Part shown: one piece after another, positions 7,213 to 13,843 of the stretch
Position numbering within the stretch: the first letter of the stretch is position 1
Layout: each line of letters begins with the position of its first letter
Assembly: GCA_046049675.1 (NCBI GenBank)
Contig: JBJORA010000005.1
Span: 1-15,325 of the forward strand
Source of the DNA: CAIXQW01 sp046049675
GTDB taxonomy: Bacteria; Bacteroidota; Bacteroidia; Chitinophagales; Chitinophagaceae
Direction of reading: 5' to 3'
Length of the DNA stretch: 15,325 nucleotides
The notes under the pieces: model-generated
Told to the model about the DNA's origin: nothing
Seen by the model: only the letters and a program-made list of their open reading frames with translations
The model's database searches: none
Translations under genes and position numbers: made by a program

Positions 7213-7611
7213 TCACCTCAAGATAGGATGAGTAGGCGGTAGAGTTGTATCTAAAGTCCATAACTCAATTTCGATATCTTGCCCATACCAATAGTACATG
7301 CAATATCTTAATATCGGCTCGCATGAAGTTTTGCTTTTGATGTAATTATAAACTTCTCTTTGCAGTTCCCAGTGCTTTCTTTGCTTTCTGTTACCCATAT
7401 ACCAAGTCATAATTATCGTAAATTTATCACAACTATCTAGCGTACGACATACTGAATCTAGCGTTTTATAGCTTGCAGCATTGAGCCTAACATGCCTCTT
7501 ATCGTAACTAACTTTTACTGTTTGCGCCAAAACGGTGGTAGCAGTAAAATGGAAAACAAGCGATACCAAAAGGCAAAATTTTGTTGCCGATATTTTTAAC
7601 TTCGTGAACAT
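7213..7611 (-). CDS. OmpA-like domain periplasmic protein
   Basis: A small exported protein of 132 residues. The first 30 residues are a signal peptide (hydrophobic core CLLVSLVFHFTATTVLA, cleavage likely near A29-Q30). The mature part shows the order of an OmpA C-terminal fold: AASYKTLDSVCRTLDSC (helix, 45-61), KFTIIMTWYMGNRKQRKHWE (strand then helix, 63-82), REVYNYIKSKTSCEPILRY (helix to strand, 85-103) and QDIEIELW (last strand, 111-118). Canonical peptidoglycan-binding residues are not clearly present, so binding is uncertain. Four Cys in the mature part could form disulfides. It follows the beta-barrel gene by 65 bases on the same strand and ends with TGA, one of only two TGA stops in the window. 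It was identified by pattern, not by a strong motif. Confidence 0.65.
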   Translation of the reverse strand: MFTKLKISATKFCLLVSLVFHFTATTVLAQTVKVSYDKRHVRLNAASYKTLDSVCRTLDSCDKFTIIMTWYMGNRKQRKHWELQREVYNYIKSKTSCEPILRYCMYYWYGQDIEIELWTLDTTLPPTHPILR

Positions 7612-7676
7612 CTATAGTATACAGTTGAATAGCTACCTAAAAATATGCTTTGCTAAAAACTTGGCAAAAGAGCATA

Positions 7677-8414
7677 CTACTGCGGCATAGTCGCGGCTGG
7701 CTTTGGCGGATTTTCTTTTTTCTCTTTCTTTCTTGGTGGTGGCAAAAACCTTACCTTTTTATAGTTACCAAATCTGTAAGAAATACCTGCTTGTACCCAA
7801 CTGTCTACAAAGCCGTGCCTTACAAACTGACTCATAATTTTACCGCTACCAATTTCTGCATAGGCACCAATATGTTTTGTTACATAGCCACGATAGCCCA
7901 AGGTTAACTCGTAGCTCTTATGATCTTGAAAACTAGTAATTGGCGAAAAACGTTGATTGAAAGTATCAGTTGGATTACTTGTACGCACCACTTCATTAAA
8001 GAAATTAATATAGCCAATGCCAGCACCTAGATACAGTTGATGCCTTGCATTATTGATAAAATAGCCATTAAGGCGCAGACCATAAACGCTTTCATTGACA
8101 GAAAGCACAAATGTGTCGTAAAACTTATTGCTGTAGTTTACTTGCAGACGATTAAATACACAACTCGCACCTATGCCAATTCTATTTCTAAATACATACT
8201 CGCTTTTGCCGTGCACTGGGCCGTAGCCTCCAATATTTTGAAGTTTGAAATAACCTGTCGTAGTATCAATATTAGCCTGGCCTAGCGCAAAACGCAAAAT
8301 ACTTGGAAAGCCATAGCCCACACTTGCCACAACATTGTGATTTTGAGCCAAACCTATACCTGAAACGCCACAAAAAGCGCACAGAAATGCCGCAAACTTT
8401 AGAATTCGAATCAT
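7677..8414 (-). CDS. Outer-membrane beta-barrel protein
   Basis: A probable small outer-membrane beta-barrel of 245 residues. A signal peptide (MIRILKFAAFLCAFCGVSGIG, cleaved around LAQ at 22-24) is followed by alternating hydrophobic/polar strands with turns, for example VYGLRLNGYFI, HQLYLGAGIGYINFF, SYELTLGYRGYV, IGAYAEIGSG and SWVQAGISYRFG. The last is the typical closing strand, at about 206-217. An unusual basic, Pro-rich tail of about 28 residues (PPPRKKEKKENPPKPAATMP) follows the last strand and would lie in the periplasm, perhaps touching peptidoglycan or a partner. The function is unknown. It diverges from the ECF sigma gene across a 74-bp gap, so it may be a target of that sigma factor (inferred). 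Confidence 0.8.
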   Translation of the reverse strand: MIRILKFAAFLCAFCGVSGIGLAQNHNVVASVGYGFPSILRFALGQANIDTTTGYFKLQNIGGYGPVHGKSEYVFRNRIGIGASCVFNRLQVNYSNKFYDTFVLSVNESVYGLRLNGYFINNARHQLYLGAGIGYINFFNEVVRTSNPTDTFNQRFSPITSFQDHKSYELTLGYRGYVTKHIGAYAEIGSGKIMSQFVRHGFVDSWVQAGISYRFGNYKKVRFLPPPRKKEKKENPPKPAATMPQ

Positions 8415-8488
8415 ATTTTTATAAAATTAGAACTTTTTTTTACAAAAGCTGTAACATTTCCTTAAGTACAACGATACTATAACTACAA

Positions 8489-8974
8489 ATGCTAACCAAG
8501 CTCTATACATCCATCGTCAACAGCACTAGCGATAAGCTGTATCGATATGTAGTAAAGCAAGGTGTGCCGGCAGAAGATGCGCGCGATATTGTGCAAAACT
8601 GCTTTGAAGCTCTTTGGAAAAGTAACATTAGCGATGATACCAGCGGTGCCAAATATTTATTTGGAGCAGCTTACAATCAATGTGCTAATTATTGGCGACA
8701 GCATAAACGCATTAGTTATCGCGAACAATTGCCTGAAAGCACCCTGCATGCAGCGAGTGCACAATCAACGCAATTACAACCTATGCTGCACAAGGCCTTA
8801 TTGCAACTTAGCGAACAAGAAAGAAGCCTCGTTTTGCTAAAGGATTACGAAGGCTATAGCTACGAAGAAATTGCAGACATAACACAACTGAGTGCAACCC
8901 AAGTAAAAGTATACCTGCACAGAAGTCGCACAAAATTGCGTGAATATATAGGACAAATAAAACAAGTGATCTAG
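8489..8974 (+). CDS. ECF-type RNA polymerase sigma factor
   Basis: An extracytoplasmic-function sigma-70 factor of 161 residues, which would direct RNA polymerase to a dedicated set of promoters. Region 2 spans about 5-72, with DKLYRYVVKQGVPAEDARDI and DIVQNCFEALWKS (33-45) matching region 2.1-2.2 and YLFGAAYNQCANYWRQHKR region 2.3-2.4. Region 4 spans about 103-155, with LSEQERSLVLLKDYEGYSY and the helix-turn-helix YEEIADITQLSATQVKVYLH, ending in RSRTKLREYI. The start gives the usual short N-terminus. The next gene begins 3 bases after the TAG stop and looks like its anti-sigma partner, so the pair is almost certainly co-expressed and probably autoregulated. The trigger and regulon are unknown; the flanking beta-barrels are good candidates. 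Confidence 0.93.
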   Translation: MLTKLYTSIVNSTSDKLYRYVVKQGVPAEDARDIVQNCFEALWKSNISDDTSGAKYLFGAAYNQCANYWRQHKRISYREQLPESTLHAASAQSTQLQPMLHKALLQLSEQERSLVLLKDYEGYSYEEIADITQLSATQVKVYLHRSRTKLREYIGQIKQVI

Positions 8975-8977
8975 ACA

Positions 8978-9946
8978 ATGGAGATCAATAAAGAAAATAT
9001 AGAAGAATACATACTACTACTAGTAGATGGCGAGCTTGATGGTAAAACACAAGCAGTGGTGCTACAGTATATCAATACGCATGCAGATGCCGATAGCTTA
9101 TATAAGGAGTATATGGATGCAAAATTTGTTGCTGACGAACAAGTTGTTTTTCCTGCAAAGATGGATTTACTTGCCATAGCCAATACAGAGATTAAGGCAA
9201 AACGATTCTTTAGCATCAAGCGAGTTGCTGCAATAGCTGCGATGCTTTGTATTGCAATTGGTTCTTATTTATTGCTTCAGAGTGACCCTCAATCAAATGA
9301 TAGTATTGTTGACACTAACGGCAAGAGCAGCAGTCAACCAAGTTTGGTAATTGATTCAAGCGTAGAACAAGTAACAGTAAGCAATAACACAGAAAATCTT
9401 TCACCAGCAGCAACACAAAATGCAACATCTACCTCTAAAAAATCACTATTTGCAGGTTTGAAAAATAGTAATCACGACCGCATTATTGCAAAAACAAACG
9501 ACCCAGAACAACCTAAAGTAAAAAGTATTGCTTCGGCAAATCAAGTGCAACACAAAATGCTACCTGGAATTATTGCTGATAGAAAAAAAGGCCCTTTTAT
9601 TATTTCAAATGAAGCAATTTCAATACCCGTTTGTTTAGGCACAGGAGGCATTCCAGTAATCAATCGTCAATTGAGCAGAACAACATTAGCTAGCAGCATT
9701 TCACAAAAAACACAAGCATCCTACATTTCAAAACCTAGCACTACAGTAACAAGCCTAGACAGCGACGACACACAAGATGCTACAGCTGCAAATCAAGAAG
9801 CACTTTGGTACGATGGCAATAACAAATTCTTACGCACGCTAGCTAAGGCAAGCAAACAAGCAGAAGGCATTTGGGCTTCAGCCGTGCAAACAAGCAAAGA
9901 AGGGCTTGTGGTTGAAGTGGATTATAGTAAGCTACTTCATAAGTAA
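8978..9946 (+). CDS. Probable membrane-bound anti-sigma factor
   Basis: A 322-residue single-pass membrane protein, probably the anti-sigma factor for the upstream ECF sigma. The cytoplasmic N-terminus opens with INKENIEEYILLLVDGELDG and is helical through about residue 75. This is the pattern seen in Bacteroidota proteins encoded after sigma factors, and there is no zinc-binding HxxxCxxC signature. One transmembrane helix follows (about 82-100, RVAAIAAMLCIAIGSYLLL). The periplasmic part (101-322) is Ser/Thr/Asn-rich and low in order until a more conserved-looking C-terminal segment (FLRTLAKASKQAEGIWASA, then GLVVEVDYSKLL). The assignment rests on position and topology rather than on a decisive motif. 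The stop codon lies inside the first unit of a 7-bp tandem repeat. Confidence 0.72.
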   Translation: MEINKENIEEYILLLVDGELDGKTQAVVLQYINTHADADSLYKEYMDAKFVADEQVVFPAKMDLLAIANTEIKAKRFFSIKRVAAIAAMLCIAIGSYLLLQSDPQSNDSIVDTNGKSSSQPSLVIDSSVEQVTVSNNTENLSPAATQNATSTSKKSLFAGLKNSNHDRIIAKTNDPEQPKVKSIASANQVQHKMLPGIIADRKKGPFIISNEAISIPVCLGTGGIPVINRQLSRTTLASSISQKTQASYISKPSTTVTSLDSDDTQDATAANQEALWYDGNNKFLRTLAKASKQAEGIWASAVQTSKEGLVVEVDYSKLLHK

Positions 9947-9984
9947 TGGACAATTGATAATGGATAATGGATAATGGAAAATGG
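9943..9984. repeat. Heptamer tandem repeat (ATAATGG)
   Basis: Six consecutive 7-bp units: GTAATGG, ACAATTG, ATAATGG three times, and AAAATGG. The first unit contains the TAA stop of the anti-sigma gene. Short degenerate heptamer tracts of this kind are common in intergenic DNA of Bacteroidota; their role is unknown. Confidence 0.85.
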
Positions 9985-10088
9985 AAAGTTTAGCAGTTAC
10001 CAGTACAACATTTGCGAAATCCCCCCACAAGGAACAAGTCCTAAGAGATGTGGATACGACCATAGCACAAAACACTTCAGCAATCAAA

Positions 10089-10173
10089 CAGTCAACAATC
10101 AACCATTCAACAATATAACAATTTAACAATACAGCAATAGAACAATCAACAACTAATAATATAACAATTAAAA
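10089..10173. repeat. Degenerate 8-bp tandem repeat (AATnnAAC)
   Basis: From 10097 the DNA reads as near-octamer units AATCAACC, ATTCAAC, AATATAAC, AATTTAAC, AATACAGC, AATAGAAC and AATCAACA, with looser AACAAT-type copies on both sides. It is strongly strand-asymmetric (almost no G on the plus strand) and ends just before the ATG of the beta-barrel gene, so it would form an unstructured A/C-rich 5' leader. Between the two tracts, 10025-10053 can fold weakly (CCACA with TGTGG around AGGA/TCCT). Confidence 0.8.
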
Positions 10174-10184
10174 TTTTATCAAAA

Positions 10185-11057
10185 ATGAAAAACACAGTTC
10201 TAACATTTTGCCTCCTCATTACATGGTTTTTGAGTAAGGCACAAACAGATGCAGCACCACCAGCTAACGAAGATAAAGTTCGCGTTGAAGTTCGTCGCGA
10301 TGGCGTATCAGTAAGCAAAGGCGACAAAGATTACGTTGGTCACAGCAAAAAGAAAAAGAAAAACAAGGCTGGTAAAACAGACGGCACCCTTGGCCTAGAC
10401 ATTGGTATTGTAAATTTTCAAGCACCACAAGTAGCAGCATTCCCAGGATTGCAAAGCGTTGGCGCACCAACAGTTGTAGGCGGCGCAGGCAATCCAAATT
10501 CACTTAAAATAAGCACAGCAAAAAGTATGAACGTCAACTTATATCCCGTAATGTACTCTTTGCATTTGGATAGAAAAGCAAGCGTAAATATTATTACAGG
10601 TCTCGGTTTTAACTGGTACAACCTTCGTTACGAAAATGATATACGTATGCGTAAGTCTGTTAGCCCGATTATCGATACTTTATTTCCTGGTTCAACATTT
10701 GAAGTGGAGTATTATCCTAATGGCACCGCAGTGGATAAAAGTAAAATGGCTGCTGCGTATTTAACAGCACCGCTCATGCTACAACTAAAGCCAAAAGTTG
10801 GTGGTGGTCGCTTAGTATTTGGTGGTGGCATTAGCGCAGGTTACCTTATAAAAGGTTGGTACAAAGTAAAGAATGATGGCAGCAAAGAGCGCTATACACA
10901 AACCTTTGCATTCAACCCTTGGCAAATCAATGCAATAGGCGAATTTGGTATCAACGACAAAATTCGCTTCTATGGAAGCTATGCACTTACAAACCTATAT
11001 AACAAGCCCTTAGACCAGCGCACGTTTACAGCAGGTGTCCGTTTCTTCGGTCTATAA
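10185..11057 (+). CDS. Outer-membrane beta-barrel protein (sigma-linked)
   Basis: A probable outer-membrane beta-barrel of 290 residues. A signal peptide (MKNTVLTFCLLITWFLSKAQ, cleaved near residue 19-20) is followed by a charged periplasmic N-terminal segment of about 45 residues with a five-Lys run (HSKKKKKNKAGK, about 53-64). The barrel itself has strands such as GLDIGIVNFQ, MNVNLYPVMYSLHL, ASVNIITGLGFNWYNLRY, LTAPLMLQLKP, RLVFGGGISAGYLI and the closing strand FTAGVRFFGL at the C-terminus. Sigma factor, membrane anti-sigma and beta-barrel in this order is a cassette I recognise from Chitinophagaceae, which suggests the barrel is the main output or sensor partner of the sigma system (inferred). 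It is separated from the anti-sigma gene by 238 bases of repeat-rich DNA and ends at a strong terminator. Confidence 0.82.
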   Translation: MKNTVLTFCLLITWFLSKAQTDAAPPANEDKVRVEVRRDGVSVSKGDKDYVGHSKKKKKNKAGKTDGTLGLDIGIVNFQAPQVAAFPGLQSVGAPTVVGGAGNPNSLKISTAKSMNVNLYPVMYSLHLDRKASVNIITGLGFNWYNLRYENDIRMRKSVSPIIDTLFPGSTFEVEYYPNGTAVDKSKMAAAYLTAPLMLQLKPKVGGGRLVFGGGISAGYLIKGWYKVKNDGSKERYTQTFAFNPWQINAIGEFGINDKIRFYGSYALTNLYNKPLDQRTFTAGVRFFGL

Positions 11058-11080
11058 ATTTGGTACAATATTCTCTTCAT

Positions 11081-11119
11081 AAAGCCAGCACAATAAGCAA
11101 TATTGTGCTGGCTTTTTTT
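11081..11119 (+). terminator. Intrinsic terminator after the beta-barrel gene
   Basis: AAAGCCAGCACAATA (11081-11095) and TATTGTGCTGGCTTT (11101-11115) form a perfect 15-bp stem with the 5-base loop AGCAA. The last three stem T run into four more, giving seven T in a row. It begins 23 bases after the stop codon. Confidence 0.96.
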
Positions 11120-11209
11120 GTGACTAATTTTCTTTAGCCTGTGGAAACATGCATGCTAGTCCAAAATATCCCGTGACAGATATTGCACCAAAAAATCTCG
11201 CTTAATCTC

Positions 11210-11217
11210 TACCTTCG
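11210..11217 (+). promoter_or_regulatory. Candidate -7 box directly before the radical SAM gene
   Basis: TACCTTCG matches the Bacteroidota -7 element TAnnTTTG except for one base and ends four bases before the ATG at 11222. A TTG at 11183-11185 could be the -33 element, though the 24-base spacing is slightly long. If this promoter is real, transcription would begin at or next to the ATG, giving a leaderless message. Confidence 0.45.
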
Positions 11218-11221
11218 CAAC

Positions 11222-12505
11222 ATGCGTCCATTTTTGCTATACAGCGACGAGGAAGGTAACATCTTTGAAGACACTAGTTTATACGTGGTAGGTCGTACTG
11301 GTTGGGATGCTGTTCCAATAGACGAAGCCGATTGGATAGAACTACCTTATGGCGGCAATATGTACACCTTACCCGGTCGTCGTGGCATAGGTATTGACGT
11401 GGCTACAGGAGAAATGCGACTTTGCGAAAAAGGCAATGCTGTAGCTGCATTTATTCCGCCGGCGCATACAGGCTTTTATGTTGCTGCATACGAAACGCAA
11501 GACAATGCTCCTACGCTACCCTTGTATTGTTACACAGCCGTAGGTTGGTATAACGATAAGTTTTTTGTGCCAGCCACACGTGTTGAGCAAGATATTAGAC
11601 AAGAAGCTGCTGGCTACGATGAGAAAAAAATTGCTACTGGTGTCGAACACATGCTAGCAACGTATCCGCACAACAGACTAGTAAAACATTTGGCAGAAAA
11701 TTGCTGCAATACCTATCAATGCCCTGCAGCGCGCAATTATTTTTTAGGTCGTTGGGAATGTCCGATACCAAGTTCACCTGCCTGCAATGCTAATTGTATC
11801 GGATGCATTAGTTTTCAACCACAAGAAGAAACGATAGAAAGCCCACAAGATCGTCTGAACTTTAAGCCGACGGCGCAAGAAATTGCAGAGTATACTGTAC
11901 CGCATTTAGAAACTGCGCCATATCCAATTGTTAGTTTTGGCCAAGGCTGCGAAGGAGAGCCTCTGCTGATGTGGGAAACACTTGCAGAAAGCATTAGAGA
12001 AATACGTAAGCATACACAAAAAGGAAGTATAAATATTAACAGCAACGGTAGCAATCCAAAGGCAACACGTGCTTTGATGGAAGCCGGCCTCAATAGTATG
12101 CGTATTAGCTTAAACAGTGTGCGTAAAAATATTTATACGGCTTACTACCGCCCAAATAATTACGAATTTGAAGATCTTGCGCGCTGTGCAAAAGAGGTGC
12201 GCAGCAAAGGTGGTTGGGTTAGCTTGAACTACTTTGTATTTCCTGGCATGACTGATAGCGTTGCAGAGTTTGACGCATTGTGTAATTTTATTAAGGACAC
12301 CGATATCAATATGATACAGTGGCGCAACTTTAATATTGATCCTGATTGGTATTTGGGCAAACTTGGCATTGGCGATACTGGCGAAGCTTATGGCATGAAC
12401 CAATTGCTGCAAATGGTGCGCGAAGAATTTCCACAAGTAAAATTTGGTTACTTCAATCCAAGTATCGAGCGCATGAAGAATTTTGAATCAGACTTTGCAC
12501 ATTAA
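11222..12505 (+). CDS. Radical SAM enzyme of unknown reaction
   Basis: A radical S-adenosylmethionine protein of 427 residues. The 4Fe-4S cluster motif is C188-x3-C192-x2-C195 (ACNANCIGCISF), preceded by an N-terminal domain of about 175 residues (ELPYGGNMYTLPGRRGIGID) that I cannot assign. GQGCEGEPL (241-249) is the GGE-type SAM-binding motif, and SININSNGSNP and GLNSMRISLNS are the following barrel strands. Four more cysteines just before the cluster (C161, C162, C167, C180) could hold an auxiliary cluster. Numbering assumes the ATG at 11222; a TTG start at 11183 would add 13 residues but overlaps the candidate promoter. The gene ends 15 bases before folC, so the two are probably one operon, but a folate-related reaction is only a guess. 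No RiPP precursor is seen nearby. Confidence 0.9.
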   Translation: MRPFLLYSDEEGNIFEDTSLYVVGRTGWDAVPIDEADWIELPYGGNMYTLPGRRGIGIDVATGEMRLCEKGNAVAAFIPPAHTGFYVAAYETQDNAPTLPLYCYTAVGWYNDKFFVPATRVEQDIRQEAAGYDEKKIATGVEHMLATYPHNRLVKHLAENCCNTYQCPAARNYFLGRWECPIPSSPACNANCIGCISFQPQEETIESPQDRLNFKPTAQEIAEYTVPHLETAPYPIVSFGQGCEGEPLLMWETLAESIREIRKHTQKGSININSNGSNPKATRALMEAGLNSMRISLNSVRKNIYTAYYRPNNYEFEDLARCAKEVRSKGGWVSLNYFVFPGMTDSVAEFDALCNFIKDTDINMIQWRNFNIDPDWYLGKLGIGDTGEAYGMNQLLQMVREEFPQVKFGYFNPSIERMKNFESDFAH

Positions 12506-12520
12506 TTTTTTTCGATTGCC

Positions 12521-13843
12521 GTGACCTATCAAGAGGCCATAGATTTTTTGTACACGCAGCTGCCCATGTTTACACGCGATGGCGCAGCAGCTTATAAGTT
12601 TGGCTTAGGCAATATTGTAGCATTGTGCGAAGCACTGGACAACCCGCATAAAAAGTTTAAGAGTATCCATATTGCGGGCACCAATGGCAAAGGCAGCACA
12701 AGCCATATGCTAGCAAGTATTTTGCAAGAAGCTGGTTATAAAGTAGGCTTATATACAAGTCCGCATATTGTAGATTTCCGAGAGCGCATTCGCATCAATG
12801 GTGCAATGATTGCGCAAGAAAAAGTCAGTGCTTTTGTGCAAGCGCATCAAAAATTAATCGCAAGCTTGCAAGCCTCTTTTTTTGAAATTACCGTAGCCCT
12901 TGCCTTTGATTATTTTGCAGAGCAAAAAGTTGATGTTGCAGTTGTAGAAGTTGGACTTGGAGGATTGTATGATAGTACTAACATTATTTCGCCAGAACTT
13001 TCGGTAATTACCAATATTGGTATGGACCATATGAATCTACTTGGTAATACGCTAGCTGAAATTGCAAGCCAAAAAGCTGGCATTATCAAATCGCATACAC
13101 CAGTAGTCATTAGTACACATCAAGAAAGCATTGCACATGTATTTGCACAAGCAGCACGACAGCATCAGGCGCCGCTATATATTGCAGATGAAGTGCTAGA
13201 TGTAATTAGTTTAAGTAGCGAAAATACGCTTGATACCCAATGCATAAAAGTTGTCAATCGAAGTGAAGTGACAATTACGCGTTACGATGTAGACTTGCTT
13301 GGCAAGTATCAACTTCAGAATATTAAAGGGGTATTGATGGCTTGTCTCATCTTGCAACAAAATAGTTGGCATATAGAAACCTCGCACATTCAAACTGGAT
13401 TGCAAAAGGTGCGCAGTAACACCGGCTTGCGTGGCAGGTACGAAGTAATTTCTACTTCACCACTTGTAATTTGTGACGTGGCGCATAACCACGATGGTAT
13501 AGCATCTGTACTCAAACAAGTAGCGACAGCAAATGCAAAGCAATTACATATTGTGTTGGGCTTTGTAAGCGATAAAGACGTCAATGGTATTATTCCGCTT
13601 TTGCCGCAGGAGGCATTTTATTACTGCACTCAAGCGCAAATTCCGCGTGCTATGCCCTATTTACAACTACAGGAAAACTTATGTAAACATCAACTAAATG
13701 CCAGTGCTTTTGCCCATGTAAACGATGCGTACAAAGCAGCAATTGAAGCTTGCGGTGATGATGAAATAGTGCTTGTAATTGGCAGCTTTTTTATCTTGTC
13801 GGAGTTGAATGCTTTTTGTGATCGTAAGCAAATGGCTAACTAA
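12521..13843 (+). CDS. folC: Bifunctional dihydrofolate/folylpolyglutamate synthase
   Basis: An ATP-dependent Mur-ligase-type enzyme that joins glutamate to dihydropteroate and/or adds further glutamates to folates in the cytoplasm. In the 440 residues: YQEAIDFLYTQLPMFTRDGA at the N-terminus; the P-loop GTNGKGS (53-59); TSPHIVDFRERIRING (79-94); E143 in VEVGLGG; DSTNII (151-156); TNIGMDH with H170; and AGIIK ending at K190, the lysine expected to be carbamylated. CDVAHNHDGIASVL in the C-terminal domain is the second hallmark. GGLYDSTN replaces the common GGRLDSTN, a substitution seen in some functional relatives. The start is the GTG at 12521, the only start codon after the upstream stop that keeps the family N-terminus. 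It lies 15 bases after the radical SAM gene, and its 3' end overlaps the convergent ATPase gene by 4 bp. Confidence 0.96.
   Translation: MTYQEAIDFLYTQLPMFTRDGAAAYKFGLGNIVALCEALDNPHKKFKSIHIAGTNGKGSTSHMLASILQEAGYKVGLYTSPHIVDFRERIRINGAMIAQEKVSAFVQAHQKLIASLQASFFEITVALAFDYFAEQKVDVAVVEVGLGGLYDSTNIISPELSVITNIGMDHMNLLGNTLAEIASQKAGIIKSHTPVVISTHQESIAHVFAQAARQHQAPLYIADEVLDVISLSSENTLDTQCIKVVNRSEVTITRYDVDLLGKYQLQNIKGVLMACLILQQNSWHIETSHIQTGLQKVRSNTGLRGRYEVISTSPLVICDVAHNHDGIASVLKQVATANAKQLHIVLGFVSDKDVNGIIPLLPQEAFYYCTQAQIPRAMPYLQLQENLCKHQLNASAFAHVNDAYKAAIEACGDDEIVLVIGSFFILSELNAFCDRKQMAN

Noticed and set aside
6751..7215. TGA reassigned to Trp or read as selenocysteine
   Set aside because: All Trp in the secure genes are TGG and no secure gene has an internal TGA, so reassignment is unlikely. 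No clear selenocysteine context or Cys-replacing position is seen.
9932..10327. Minus-strand open frame of 131 codons across the repeat spacer
   Set aside because: It arises because the repeat tracts lack stops on that strand and it overlaps two plus-strand genes. The product is repeat-derived.
11183..11221. TTG start extending the radical SAM gene by 13 residues
   Set aside because: A -7 promoter box lies between this TTG and the ATG at 11222, and the extra residues have no sign of conservation. The ATG is preferred.
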